Origin: Bradyrhizobium murdochi
GTDB taxonomy: Bacteria > Pseudomonadota > Alphaproteobacteria > Rhizobiales > Xanthobacteraceae
Direction: 5' to 3'
Assembly (NCBI RefSeq): GCF_000472965.1
Contig: NZ_AXAU01000022.1
Coordinates: 45,803 to 109,802, forward strand
DNA: 64,000 bases
Part shown: piece by piece, positions 18,674 to 26,668 of the stretch
How positions within the stretch are numbered: the stretch's first letter is position 1
How the letters are laid out: each line of letters opens with the position of its first letter
Position numbers and translations under genes: made by a program
The notes under the pieces: generated by a model
Told to the model about the DNA's origin: nothing
Database searches by the model: none
The model's input: only the letters and a program-made list of their open reading frames with translations

Positions 18674-19879
18674 ATGTGCAAAGCGAATTATTTCATGCTA
18701 GACACTATGTCGATCGGGCGCACGTCTTTCCGTCACAATAACTCCAGCTTGCCGAGCTATCGGCGTGGCTGGGTGGACGAGGCCGTGGCTGCGATCGAGG
18801 CCGAGCAGTGCCGCACTGCCGATACGCATCTAATTCGGCTGATCGTGCCGGCGCTCGCTGGCATTGACATCTATTTGAAGGACGAGTCGACCCATCCGAC
18901 CGGCAGCCTGAAGCACCGATTGGCTCGCTCGCTGTTCCTCTACGCGCTCTGCAACGGACAGATTCACGAGGGCACGCCAGTCGTCGAGGCCTCGTCGGGG
19001 TCCACGGCGGTGTCAGAGGCCTACTTCGCGCAGATGATCGGCGTACCCTTCTATGCGGTTATGCCGCGGACGACGTCGGCCGAGAAGATCGCTGCGATCG
19101 AGCATTATGGCGGCAAGTGCCATCTGATCGACGATGGCCGCGCGCTCTATTCCGAGGCAGCGGCGCTCGCCACCCGTCTCAACGGGCATTACATGGACCA
19201 GTTCACTTTCGCGGAGCGGGCGACGGATTGGCGTGGCAACAACAACATCGTCGAGTCGATCTTCACCCAGTTGAAGGGCGAGCCGCACCCTGTGCCGGAC
19301 TGGATCGTGATGGGCGCCGGCACTGGCGGCACCTCGGCGACCATCGGGCGTTATTTGCGGTATCGTCAGTTTCCAACGCAGCTCTGCATTGCCGATGTCG
19401 AGCATTCCGCCTTCTTCGACTGCTTCCGCTATCAGGACCGCTCGCGAACTTGCGAGCGTCCCTCGCTGATCGAAGGCGTCGGCCGGCCGCGCTGTGAGCC
19501 ATCCTTCGTTCCCACCGTGGTCGACCGCATGATGAAGATCCCGGATGTTGCGACGATCGCGGCTATGAACGTGCTGTCGCGTCGCCTGCGCCGGCCGGTC
19601 GGCGGCTCTACCGGCACCAACTTCTTGGCACTGTGCCAGCTGGCTTCGGAGATGTGCAGCGCCGGCCAAGCGGGATCGCTGGTGACGCTGATCTGCGATT
19701 CCGGCGAGCGCTATCGGCAGACCTATTACAAGCCGGAGTGGCTAAAGACGCGGGACATCGATCCTACGCCGTATGAGGCCGAGTTGATACTCTTCCTCGA
19801 AGCCGGGCATCTGCCCGGCTTCCCGATTGAAGACGTGACGAATCCGTTGAATGCCCGAGGTGCAGCAGGACCACGCTGA
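18674..19879 (+). CDS. Cds1-like L-cysteine desulfhydrase (PLP fold type II)
   Basis: This is a PLP enzyme of the cysteine synthase fold closest to the Cds1 group, which degrades cysteine to pyruvate, ammonia and sulfide. The PLP lysine is in THPTGSLKHRLA. The substrate loop is VVEASSGSTAVSEAYFA and the phosphate loop GAGTGGTSATIGRY. It also shares HYMDQFTFAERATDWRGNNN and EGVGRPRCEPSFVP with that group. The frame extends to 18494 but the family begins near MSIGRTSF or MCKANYF (18674-18707); no good ribosome site decides this. It stands alone. A role in sulfide release in the nodule would be inference. Confidence 0.78.
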   Translation: MCKANYFMLDTMSIGRTSFRHNNSSLPSYRRGWVDEAVAAIEAEQCRTADTHLIRLIVPALAGIDIYLKDESTHPTGSLKHRLARSLFLYALCNGQIHEGTPVVEASSGSTAVSEAYFAQMIGVPFYAVMPRTTSAEKIAAIEHYGGKCHLIDDGRALYSEAAALATRLNGHYMDQFTFAERATDWRGNNNIVESIFTQLKGEPHPVPDWIVMGAGTGGTSATIGRYLRYRQFPTQLCIADVEHSAFFDCFRYQDRSRTCERPSLIEGVGRPRCEPSFVPTVVDRMMKIPDVATIAAMNVLSRRLRRPVGGSTGTNFLALCQLASEMCSAGQAGSLVTLICDSGERYRQTYYKPEWLKTRDIDPTPYEAELILFLEAGHLPGFPIEDVTNPLNARGAAGPR

Positions 19880-21039
19880 TCGAAAATTACGCCTCATCTG
19901 CACGGCGTCAGATTTTTCAAATCGCATCGGTTTGGTAGGCGAGTGCCCGTTGTTTCGGGACCAATCAAAGTGTGGCGCATCCGACGCAATTCTAACGGGG
20001 GCCTCCACCTTGGTGAGTGACGCTCTATAGCTGGGCTAAGTGTGCATCTCGTAGTTCTTGCGCGCATTTGTTGCAAATGTGAAGCGACGAATAACGCTCT
20101 CGCAAGTCGTTGAATTACGAGCTCTCACTCTTCTTTGCACCAACTGGTTTGACACGCGCATTCGCGGGGTAAGCGTCTGGGCTCTCATCGCGGAACTCGC
20201 ATTCCATGACCCGTTAGAATTCGGGCAGGGGGATCTCGTAGAAGACTCGCGATGCATCCTGGGCTTCATAGCTGCGCTTGACCCGCACTTGGAGGCGATC
20301 GAGCGTTGATACCCGGGCTCACGAAATGTGCGTCAAGGCCAGTCAGGAGCATGATGGAGGAAAGTGTATCAGTGTTGATGCTTCAAGGACACCGTCCATT
20401 TAACGACAACTATCGAGACGAGTTTCCTTTCGGCACCGTCGACGCACATCTCAACTTCAGTAGATCTATCACACCCACGCCAGCGGCCGACCGGAGACAA
20501 TATCTGGGCCAAGCAAGCATTGGCCGCACCCAGAATGACACAACTTTATCGATTCCTTAGGTTGTGTTTCTTTCTCGACGCAGTCCGAAAGTTCAGAGAC
20601 GAAAAGGAAATCCGGCAAGTTAATACGTCGACTTCATCCATTGGATGAATGAACCGAATTACGACGGAGATCATGGGGTCGGCATCGCGGCGGCCCTGGA
20701 GAGCTTGCCGAGGTTGCTTGGCGCGAGAAGATGAGGCGCGCCGTCCGCTTCGAACAACGGCACCATCCGACTGAGGGCAATAGATATGCGGCTTTCGCTG
20801 TTGGCACGTGTTTTGTATGTCGGACTCTACCAGAACAGCTCAATGGGAGACGACTTGATACGTTATAAGATCGTGTGAAAGATCGTTGGTCATCTGCGAT
20901 CTCAACGTGCGACATTTGCTACCTGGACGCCCAATGCATCCGACGAAAGCCTGTGTCGTGTATCCTTTGCTTTCGTTCAGAGCCATTTGTCCTGCACACT
21001 TGTAACTCTGACGCCTAGATTGAGACCTGGAAATCACAT
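19880..21039. other. No supported gene
   Basis: Over 1.1 kb without a convincing gene on either strand. Short frames at 20058-20309 and 20306-20560 have no recognisable content. I see no RNA gene or repeat. Confidence 0.35.
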
Positions 21040-21624
21040 ATGCCAGCGGAGTCGGACATCAAATGTGCGAACGCAAACAATCGCACAAGCGCCGTCTGGA
21101 CAATTGTGCTCGGCTTTGCCGCCGATCCGTTGATGCGGTGGAGTTGGCCTGACGCAAGGCGATATATTCAGAGCATGCCTCAGTTCATCAACGCCTGTGG
21201 CGGACGAGCATTCGCGCATGGCACAGCGTACGTCACGGGAGGGATTCGCGCCGCGGCCCTATGGCTCCCTCCCGGCGTGCAACAAGATGAGGCGGCGCTG
21301 GACGAAATCATGGCGCAATCCCTGAGCCCGGGGATTACCGAGGATATGGCACACCTGCGGCGGGGAATGGCCGAACATCATCCGCCCGAACCACATTGGT
21401 ATCTGCCTCTCATTGCCACCGATCCCAACTGGGCCGGACAAGGGCTTGGCACATTGCTAATGAAATACGCTCTTCAACGATGTGATGAGGAGGGCATTAC
21501 CGCGTACCTCGAAAGTTCGAATCCCGAGCACATTCCCTTTTATCAACGCCACGGCTTCAAGGTCATTGGTGAGATACAACATGGCTCTTCGCCGCCGCTC
21601 ACGCCAATGTTGCGAACGGCTTAG
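21040..21624 (+). CDS. GNAT-family N-acetyltransferase
   Basis: The 194-residue protein has the C-terminal GNAT fold. Motif A, which binds acetyl-CoA, reads LIATDPNWAGQGLGTLLM (residues about 126-143, Q/R-x-x-G-x-G/A type). Motif B follows as AYLESSNPEHIPFYQRHGF. An N-terminal segment (VLGFAADPLMRWSWPD) is typical of the subgroup with a WLPPG sequence near residue 70. The substrate is unknown. It has no operon partner and is followed by the toxin-antitoxin remnant. Confidence 0.82.
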   Translation: MPAESDIKCANANNRTSAVWTIVLGFAADPLMRWSWPDARRYIQSMPQFINACGGRAFAHGTAYVTGGIRAAALWLPPGVQQDEAALDEIMAQSLSPGITEDMAHLRRGMAEHHPPEPHWYLPLIATDPNWAGQGLGTLLMKYALQRCDEEGITAYLESSNPEHIPFYQRHGFKVIGEIQHGSSPPLTPMLRTA

Positions 21625-21629
21625 CTAGG

Positions 21630-21958
21630 TCGAAGCGTTGGCCCAGCGCTGTGGGGTCAGCCGGGAAGCCGTGCTGCGGCCGCTGCTGACGCTCGGTCGC
21701 ACGACCCTGGCCTTCTATGACAGCAAGCGCGCTGATTTCCAGAAGATCTACACCCAGCTTGAGCACAGAAAGAACCGTTCGAAGGCGGCCCCAAGCATCA
21801 CCACCTGGCGCTGAGTCAGCTCGGTCCCACGTTTACCCAGCTTATTCCAGGGCTATCACGATTGATACTTCACACTACGCGATGGCGCAGGTCTCTTAAA
21901 TATGAATGTTACGACCGTTGTTGTAATGGAAAAAGCGGCCTTTGGCATGGCGGGATAA
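21630..21958 (+). pseudogene. ImmA/IrrE-type antitoxin remnant (C-terminal part)
   Basis: Three frames in succession read EALAQRCGVSREAVLRPLL and TLGRTTLAFYDSKRADFQKI, then SQLGPTFTQLI, then after a stop YFTLRDGAGLLNMN followed by MEKAAFGMAG and a stop. This order is the C-terminal half of the ImmA/IrrE-like proteins that accompany DUF4411 genes. Two frameshifts and an internal stop at about 21862 show it is dead. The metallopeptidase HExxH part is missing. Confidence 0.55.
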
Positions 21959-21964
21959 ACCGGA

Positions 21965-22132
21965 ATGGCCAAGAAGATTTACTGCATCGATACGAGTGCG
22001 CTGATGCCGCATGGTACGAGCGCTATAAACCGAAGCGGAAGCTTTCAGTACCGGGTGCTAAAGGCCCATGACCTGATCACGGCCTGGCTTCGGATTTCGG
22101 ACGTCAGTAGGCACTCTAGCGCGAGAGGCGCC
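21965..22132 (+). pseudogene. DUF4411 PIN-like toxin remnant
   Basis: The start MAKKIYCIDTSAL is the first strand and catalytic Asp of the DUF4411 PIN-like family. A frameshift follows, and the other frame reads AAWYERYKPKR, which completes the expected IDTSxLIxAWxERYxxxxF motif. Only about 25 family codons survive. It starts 6 bp after the antitoxin remnant's stop, the normal layout of the pair. Confidence 0.55.
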
Positions 22133-22135
22133 TAA

Positions 22136-24397
22136 CTATATCGCCTGTCTAGCGGCCTGCGTCGACCGGTGCTCCGCCTCGGCAAGCGGATAGCGTGGGT
22201 GGCCGCTAAGCACTGTGCTCAACAAGGACTTACAGAACGCAGGCGTAAGCTTGCCGCGGTGGACCACGACGTTCTCGTGACCCGTCGCAGCCCGGGCGTT
22301 CTGCCACTGCCGATTGTAGCCGCGCTGTTCATTGGACTTGACGTGGCAAGCGGCGAACTCGGCGTCATCTAGCGTCGCCAATTGCCGCGCAAGTACCGGC
22401 CGGTTCGTATGGATGTGCACCCACATCGGACTCGGCATTGCACCATTGCTCAGCGCCTTGGGTTGCAGCTTGAACTCAAACAGCGTCCCTGGCTCGCCCT
22501 TTAATGGGCGCGGTGGATCCGCGGGCGCCAACTCCTCGGCCGCCCGCAAGTATTCAAGGTACTTCTGCGACGGAAAGGCGTAGGTCTTCATGCAATCAAT
22601 GATAGTCGTGGCCTTTCGCTCGTTCGCAGCCTTGGCCAGCCCCTGCGCCTGGGACAACATCGTGTTGAGCCGGACTATTTTGTCGTGCACTTCGGGCACT
22701 TGCGCAGGCGTGAGTAGGCCGCTTCGACGAGGCTCCTCCAACGCGGCCACACAGGCCTGCATCTCGGCGGCCTGCATCTGCAGGCGCTCAACCACGGTGT
22801 CTACGACGTGGTCGGCGTCCTCGGGTTTCATCTGGCGTGCTTGCGAGATGGCCCTTTGCTGTCCAGCCAGATCGAATTGCAAAAGTTCGTCCAAGCGCTT
22901 GAGTAGTGGCGTCAGTGCCTCAATCGACGGCGGGGCCTGCCAGATAGCTAAGTGTGCCGCCGCCGACGATGACGCCCTTTGCGCCTCCTCCGCGCTCACC
23001 AGCTTCTTCGTACCTAAATCCGAGAGCACGAGAACTTTGGCTGTTGGCGCTGTGACGTTGTCGGCCGTAGCGACCTGTGGCTGCATCCTCCCGGCCGCCG
23101 AACTCCCGGCGCCCTCGACCGGCGTGCGCTTGCCTTTGCGCTTCCTGCGCGATGTTGTACCCTCAGCCACTACAGCCCTGCCGGTACTGTTGGCCGGTAT
23201 CGCAGCCCCAGCGTCGGCCGGCGGTGTAACAAAGGCTGGGGTCTTCGGCTGCAGTGACAAGAGGCGCATCACATCATGCGCCGTGACCCACGCGCCTTCC
23301 ACGATCTGGCCCAACAGTTCCAATGGGAGGTCGGCACCTGTTCCGAGAGCGCTTAGCTTTCCAATGACGTCGTGCAACGCCAACGCAAATTCCGAAAGGC
23401 GCTCCATGACGCCTTCCAGAACGGCGCAGGGCTCTGCGTCGAGCGCGCGTCCTCCGCTTTTTAGAACAGCGCCGTACGTCGAGAGGAATGCCGGAAAAAA
23501 ATCCTCGATGAAGGTTCCCAGCAGACGCGCCCCCCCGTTCTCACCCATGAGGATGTTCCTCACGGCTGGTTCGAACGTGCTCGCCAGCGGCTCAATCATG
23601 ACCTGCGCGAGAGCGACACGCGATTGCAGATGCATGCACTTCGTATACAGTGCCCAGCCGGTGTGCAGCCGCAGTGCGTCCTCTTGGGCCTGCTGCATCT
23701 CGGCCGTTGTACTTGGTAAAGCGGCGGTGGCGGCGCAGACCGACTGCATCCGTTCCGAGCGCAATGACTTCTTTCCCCACCACTCCATGCACGCCTCATA
23801 GCGGTTCGCGACACTTAAAACCGCTCGGCGCAGCTGGTCGGGGGAAGCATTGGATTTGAGGATCCAGTCGAGCACGTCGGCCGCACTCTTCCGGCTCTCC
23901 TCCAAGGAGGAGATAGTCCCTTTGGCCAGTATGTTGCATTGGTCCGCCGCATCGAGCGCCTCGTCCCGGAGTCGGCGAGCCTGATCGTCGGACAGAATGC
24001 TACGCGCTACATGCGGGGGCAGGCTCGCGCGGTATTCCAGAACTTTTGAGCTTGCCTCGACGAGCTGATCGATCAGCTCTTGCGCCTCCGACGAGTTCTG
24101 CGCTTGCATAGCCGCCTTGCGGGAAGCGTCAAGTTCCTCAAGCAGGCGGTGCATTTGTCGCTTTGTGGCCTCGATCTCGGCGCCTGTCGAGGAAATGGGA
24201 ACTGCCATACTGCGCGGCTGGCTGGCTACCGGCGCGCTTCTATCTTGCGGCCCAGAGCGCATCCGCTCCACGACGGAATCGAACCGTTGGCTGCCTTCCC
24301 CAGGGGCAAGAATTGACTCCGAGCGCGAACTCCTCAACGTGCTGTCGGCGCCATCAGCCCCAACGTACGATTTGCCAGCTCGGCCAATGCCCGTCAT
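22136..24397 (-). CDS. Large T3SS effector, Hlk/XopP (RipH)-like, 753 aa
   Basis: This is a long, mostly alpha-helical protein with no signal peptide and a tts box 40-70 bp upstream, so it is a strong candidate TtsI-controlled effector. A basic linker (TTSRRKRKGKRTP, near residue 415) could act as a nuclear localisation signal and divides two helical halves. The C-terminus (MWVHIHTNRPVLARQLATLD, then HVKSNEQRGYNRQWQNARAA and HRGKLTPAFCKSLL) resembles my memory of the Hlk/XopP family of Ralstonia and Xanthomonas. XopP is reported to act on plant exocyst or U-box targets. Assignment is from memory only. Confidence 0.6.
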   Translation of the reverse strand: MTGIGRAGKSYVGADGADSTLRSSRSESILAPGEGSQRFDSVVERMRSGPQDRSAPVASQPRSMAVPISSTGAEIEATKRQMHRLLEELDASRKAAMQAQNSSEAQELIDQLVEASSKVLEYRASLPPHVARSILSDDQARRLRDEALDAADQCNILAKGTISSLEESRKSAADVLDWILKSNASPDQLRRAVLSVANRYEACMEWWGKKSLRSERMQSVCAATAALPSTTAEMQQAQEDALRLHTGWALYTKCMHLQSRVALAQVMIEPLASTFEPAVRNILMGENGGARLLGTFIEDFFPAFLSTYGAVLKSGGRALDAEPCAVLEGVMERLSEFALALHDVIGKLSALGTGADLPLELLGQIVEGAWVTAHDVMRLLSLQPKTPAFVTPPADAGAAIPANSTGRAVVAEGTTSRRKRKGKRTPVEGAGSSAAGRMQPQVATADNVTAPTAKVLVLSDLGTKKLVSAEEAQRASSSAAAHLAIWQAPPSIEALTPLLKRLDELLQFDLAGQQRAISQARQMKPEDADHVVDTVVERLQMQAAEMQACVAALEEPRRSGLLTPAQVPEVHDKIVRLNTMLSQAQGLAKAANERKATTIIDCMKTYAFPSQKYLEYLRAAEELAPADPPRPLKGEPGTLFEFKLQPKALSNGAMPSPMWVHIHTNRPVLARQLATLDDAEFAACHVKSNEQRGYNRQWQNARAATGHENVVVHRGKLTPAFCKSLLSTVLSGHPRYPLAEAEHRSTQAARQAI

Positions 24398-24434
24398 ATT
24401 CCAACCTCCGATACAGGCGAGATGCGCAGGCTAT

Positions 24435-24469
24435 CTAGGTAGACGGCCTGGCTGACAATTAGCTGACGA
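24435..24469 (-). promoter_or_regulatory. tts box for the Hlk/XopP-like effector
   Basis: Minus strand: CGTCAGCTAATTGTCAGCCA, continuing GGCCGTCTACCTAGATAG. The end of the box is about 38 bp from the effector ATG. Confidence 0.7.
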
Positions 24470-25040
24470 AGGGCATTCTCCCGGATGCACAAAGAAAATC
24501 CGAATCACCCTGGCTTCCAATTCCATGGAGGATGCCGTGTCGCTAGTATCCCGAGTCACAAGTTCGCATCGTAGCTTCGCGTTGCTGTGCCAAAGATGAG
24601 CGCTGGCAACAGCGCGGAGGTCTGATCGCGGTCCAGCCACTTGCGCTCTTGATACAAAGCGATGACGAGCGTGCCGAACTGAAGTCGCTGACAATGTTGC
24701 GAAAGAACGCGCTAGCGCTGGCTCTGAGAGCCCGGATCGTGCTGACCTGCGCGGAGGGCGGTCAGAACGAGGAAGCCACCGAACCTGTGGTGAGCTGCCG
24801 CGAGACGATTTCGCCGCTGGACCATAGCCGCTCGATTTGCCGGCTCTCGATGAGAATAGCCGGCGCGCTCTTTTGTGCAACCAGCAAAACCAATCGCCTA
24901 GCGCGGGTGAGGCCGTATAGGCGATGAGTCTTTCTTGAGCAACCTGAAGTGCATGCATGACGAGACATTACCATAAACGGGTATTGTGACCCACTGGCAG
25001 TCCGGTCTCGTGTCGCGTGATCTATCTTCTTCGGACCAGT
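24470..25040. other. Spacer with IS630 scrap
   Basis: Besides the IS630 N-terminal fragment at 24649 no gene is supported. A minus-strand frame from 24958 (AYTASPALGDWFCWLHKRAR) looks partly protein-like but is unrecognised. Confidence 0.35.
24649..24780 (+). pseudogene. IS630-family transposase N-terminal fragment
   Basis: The translation IQSDDERAELKSLTMLRKNA then LALRARIVLTCAEGGQNEE is the start of an IS630-type transposase (helix-turn-helix region). Similarity ends after about 45 codons. It is unrelated to the IS630 at the right edge of the window, which belongs to a different subgroup. Confidence 0.65.
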
Positions 25041-25898
25041 CTACATGAAGTCATCGTCGTCCCAATCCGGCGTGGTATTTGGAGCACGCTGGGCCGCTCT
25101 GGTATCACTGCCGCTACTGTCGGTAGCTTTAAGATACAATGGAGGCTTGTTTTTCCGCTGCCATTCACCATCATCATTCTTCGTCCACTTGTTAGGATGC
25201 TTGGTGGGGTCAAGCACCATCATCGAGTCACTCACCTCAACAAAACCCAACGCCCGTGCGCGGGCCTTCGCTTCGTCATTGACAGAATGAGAGAGGAGCA
25301 AAGGCCGTTCGCCGTCGAGCCGAAGCTGATGTTCCAACAGAATATCGCCTGCGTTCTCGACGAGGGGATGAGTAACCCGAAAATCTACAGTGGATGTGAG
25401 TTCGGTCCGTCCCGGAAACTGTTGCCGCCAGCGCGCGCGTGCCTTTTCCTCTTTGAACACATCACTCATGCTAGCTCCGCCTTCCGTTCGCAGAAGTCCA
25501 ACACTCTTGTTGCCCAACTGATAGCTGAAATAGCGTGCATTTTCCGAGCCAGATTTCGTGCCGTGGTCATAAGCAACTTGTGCTGTGCGTTCGGCCTTCG
25601 AGGATATGGGACGCGAGTATATATGTGGCTTCGCGGCGATATCCTCGATTTCATCGCCATAAAAGTCCCTCACGTGTTCCTCGAATGAAGACTTTGTGAT
25701 CTCCTCCACAGGAGGTCGGCGAGCGAGGGAATACGAGGGTGCCGAAGACGAACTAGCGCTCGGCGCCGCCATGTGCATCCCAGCAAACATGTCCGAAAAG
25801 CGTTCGCTGTCTACATCAGATTGGGCCTGGTTGGTGCCGGAATATCTCATTTCATCAGCATCATAAGCACCGGGGTAGCTGTTGATTCGGCCATACAT
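25041..25898 (-). CDS. nopP: NopP-family type III effector, copy C (285 aa)
   Basis: It is the third paralogue and has the most typical family start (MYGRINSYPGAY). It shares ARYFSYQLG, SVGLLRTEGG, FPGRTELTSTVDFRVTHPLV, ENAGDILLEHQLRLDGERPL and the C-terminal LDPTKHPNKW, WQRKNKPPLYL and acidic DDDDFM tail. It has a tts box 65-100 bp upstream. It lies just 3' of the rhcV operon end. Among the three copies it looks the most intact; which of them is delivered is unknown. Confidence 0.78.
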   Translation of the reverse strand: MYGRINSYPGAYDADEMRYSGTNQAQSDVDSERFSDMFAGMHMAAPSASSSSAPSYSLARRPPVEEITKSSFEEHVRDFYGDEIEDIAAKPHIYSRPISSKAERTAQVAYDHGTKSGSENARYFSYQLGNKSVGLLRTEGGASMSDVFKEEKARARWRQQFPGRTELTSTVDFRVTHPLVENAGDILLEHQLRLDGERPLLLSHSVNDEAKARARALGFVEVSDSMMVLDPTKHPNKWTKNDDGEWQRKNKPPLYLKATDSSGSDTRAAQRAPNTTPDWDDDDFM

Positions 25899-25964
25899 GG
25901 TGATTGGGTTTCCTATCGGTGAAGTGTTCCTGCACTGAGTTCAGGCTCATCGGGCATGGCGAAG

Positions 25965-25999
25965 TTGATAGTCAGCCTAGCTGACGACGAGCTGACGCG
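25965..25999 (-). promoter_or_regulatory. tts box for nopP copy C
   Basis: Minus strand: GCGTCAGCTCGTCGTCAGCT, continuing AGGCTGACTATCAAC. It is nearly identical to the box of copy A, so promoter and gene were duplicated together. Confidence 0.7.
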
Positions 26000-26044
26000 C
26001 AGGCGCTGATCGCTTAGGATCCGGCTTTTTACGAGAAAGCTACG

Positions 26045-26644
26045 TTATGGCGAACCCGCCAGCGCATGCGGCTCGTGCGAAAGCGGTTGTAGGCTCGCAT
26101 GTCCGGTATTGGCATTTCGAGCAAGTGCGAGCGATAGGCCGAGATTGTTGCGCAACATCTGATTGCCTGGCGCCGCTGCGAGAGCCTCGCGATATAGCGC
26201 TTGCGCCTCATCATGGCGCCCCTCGGCGTCGAGGACCACCCCTTTTGCGTTCATGGCACGCAAATCACCAGGAACTGTAAGCAAGATCTTGTCGGCTACC
26301 TCAAGTGCTTCGCCTGCGCGTCTCTGTGCCAGAAGTGCCTGCGTAAGCGAGATTGCCGCATCGACATTGTCCGGCTTTTGCTTCAGAGCCTCGCGCAAAC
26401 TCTCTTCGCCGGAAACTCGGAGGAGGGCGTGTGCAATGCGCTCGCGCATAGCAGGATCGATGTCCTTGGCGCCCAGCAACTCTGGCCGCGGCGTCTCTTG
26501 GACGGAGATAGCTTGGTGATCCAAGCTGGCGCAACCACCAAGCGCAAGAGTGGCGAATAAAGCAAGCAGAGTTAAGCCCGAGGGCGGATGGAACGCATAC
26601 AATCGTGCAGCGAATGTTGTTGTTAGTGAATTCATGCTATCCAT
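26045..26644 (-). CDS. TPR lipoprotein at end of rhcV operon (y4yS-like)
   Basis: A lipoprotein signal ends at the lipobox LGGC (TLLALFATLALGGC, cysteine near residue 38). Two or three tetratricopeptide-like repeats follow (KPDNVDAAISLTQALLAQRR, then GDLRAMNAKGVVLDAEGRHD). In rhizobial T3SS clusters the gene after rhcV is a TPR protein called y4yS in NGR234. It starts 24 bp after the rhcV stop. A role as periplasmic or outer-membrane assembly factor is likely but not shown. The start is ATG 26644 or 26635. Confidence 0.75.
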   Translation of the reverse strand: MDSMNSLTTTFAARLYAFHPPSGLTLLALFATLALGGCASLDHQAISVQETPRPELLGAKDIDPAMRERIAHALLRVSGEESLREALKQKPDNVDAAISLTQALLAQRRAGEALEVADKILLTVPGDLRAMNAKGVVLDAEGRHDEAQALYREALAAAPGNQMLRNNLGLSLALARNANTGHASLQPLSHEPHALAGSP

Positions 26645-26668
26645 CTCATGACCGGATGCTGCACTCTG

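Noticed and set aside
22590..23801. 403-codon plus-strand frame
   Set aside because: Antisense to the Hlk/XopP-like effector; Ser/Arg/Ala-rich composition typical of a shadow frame.
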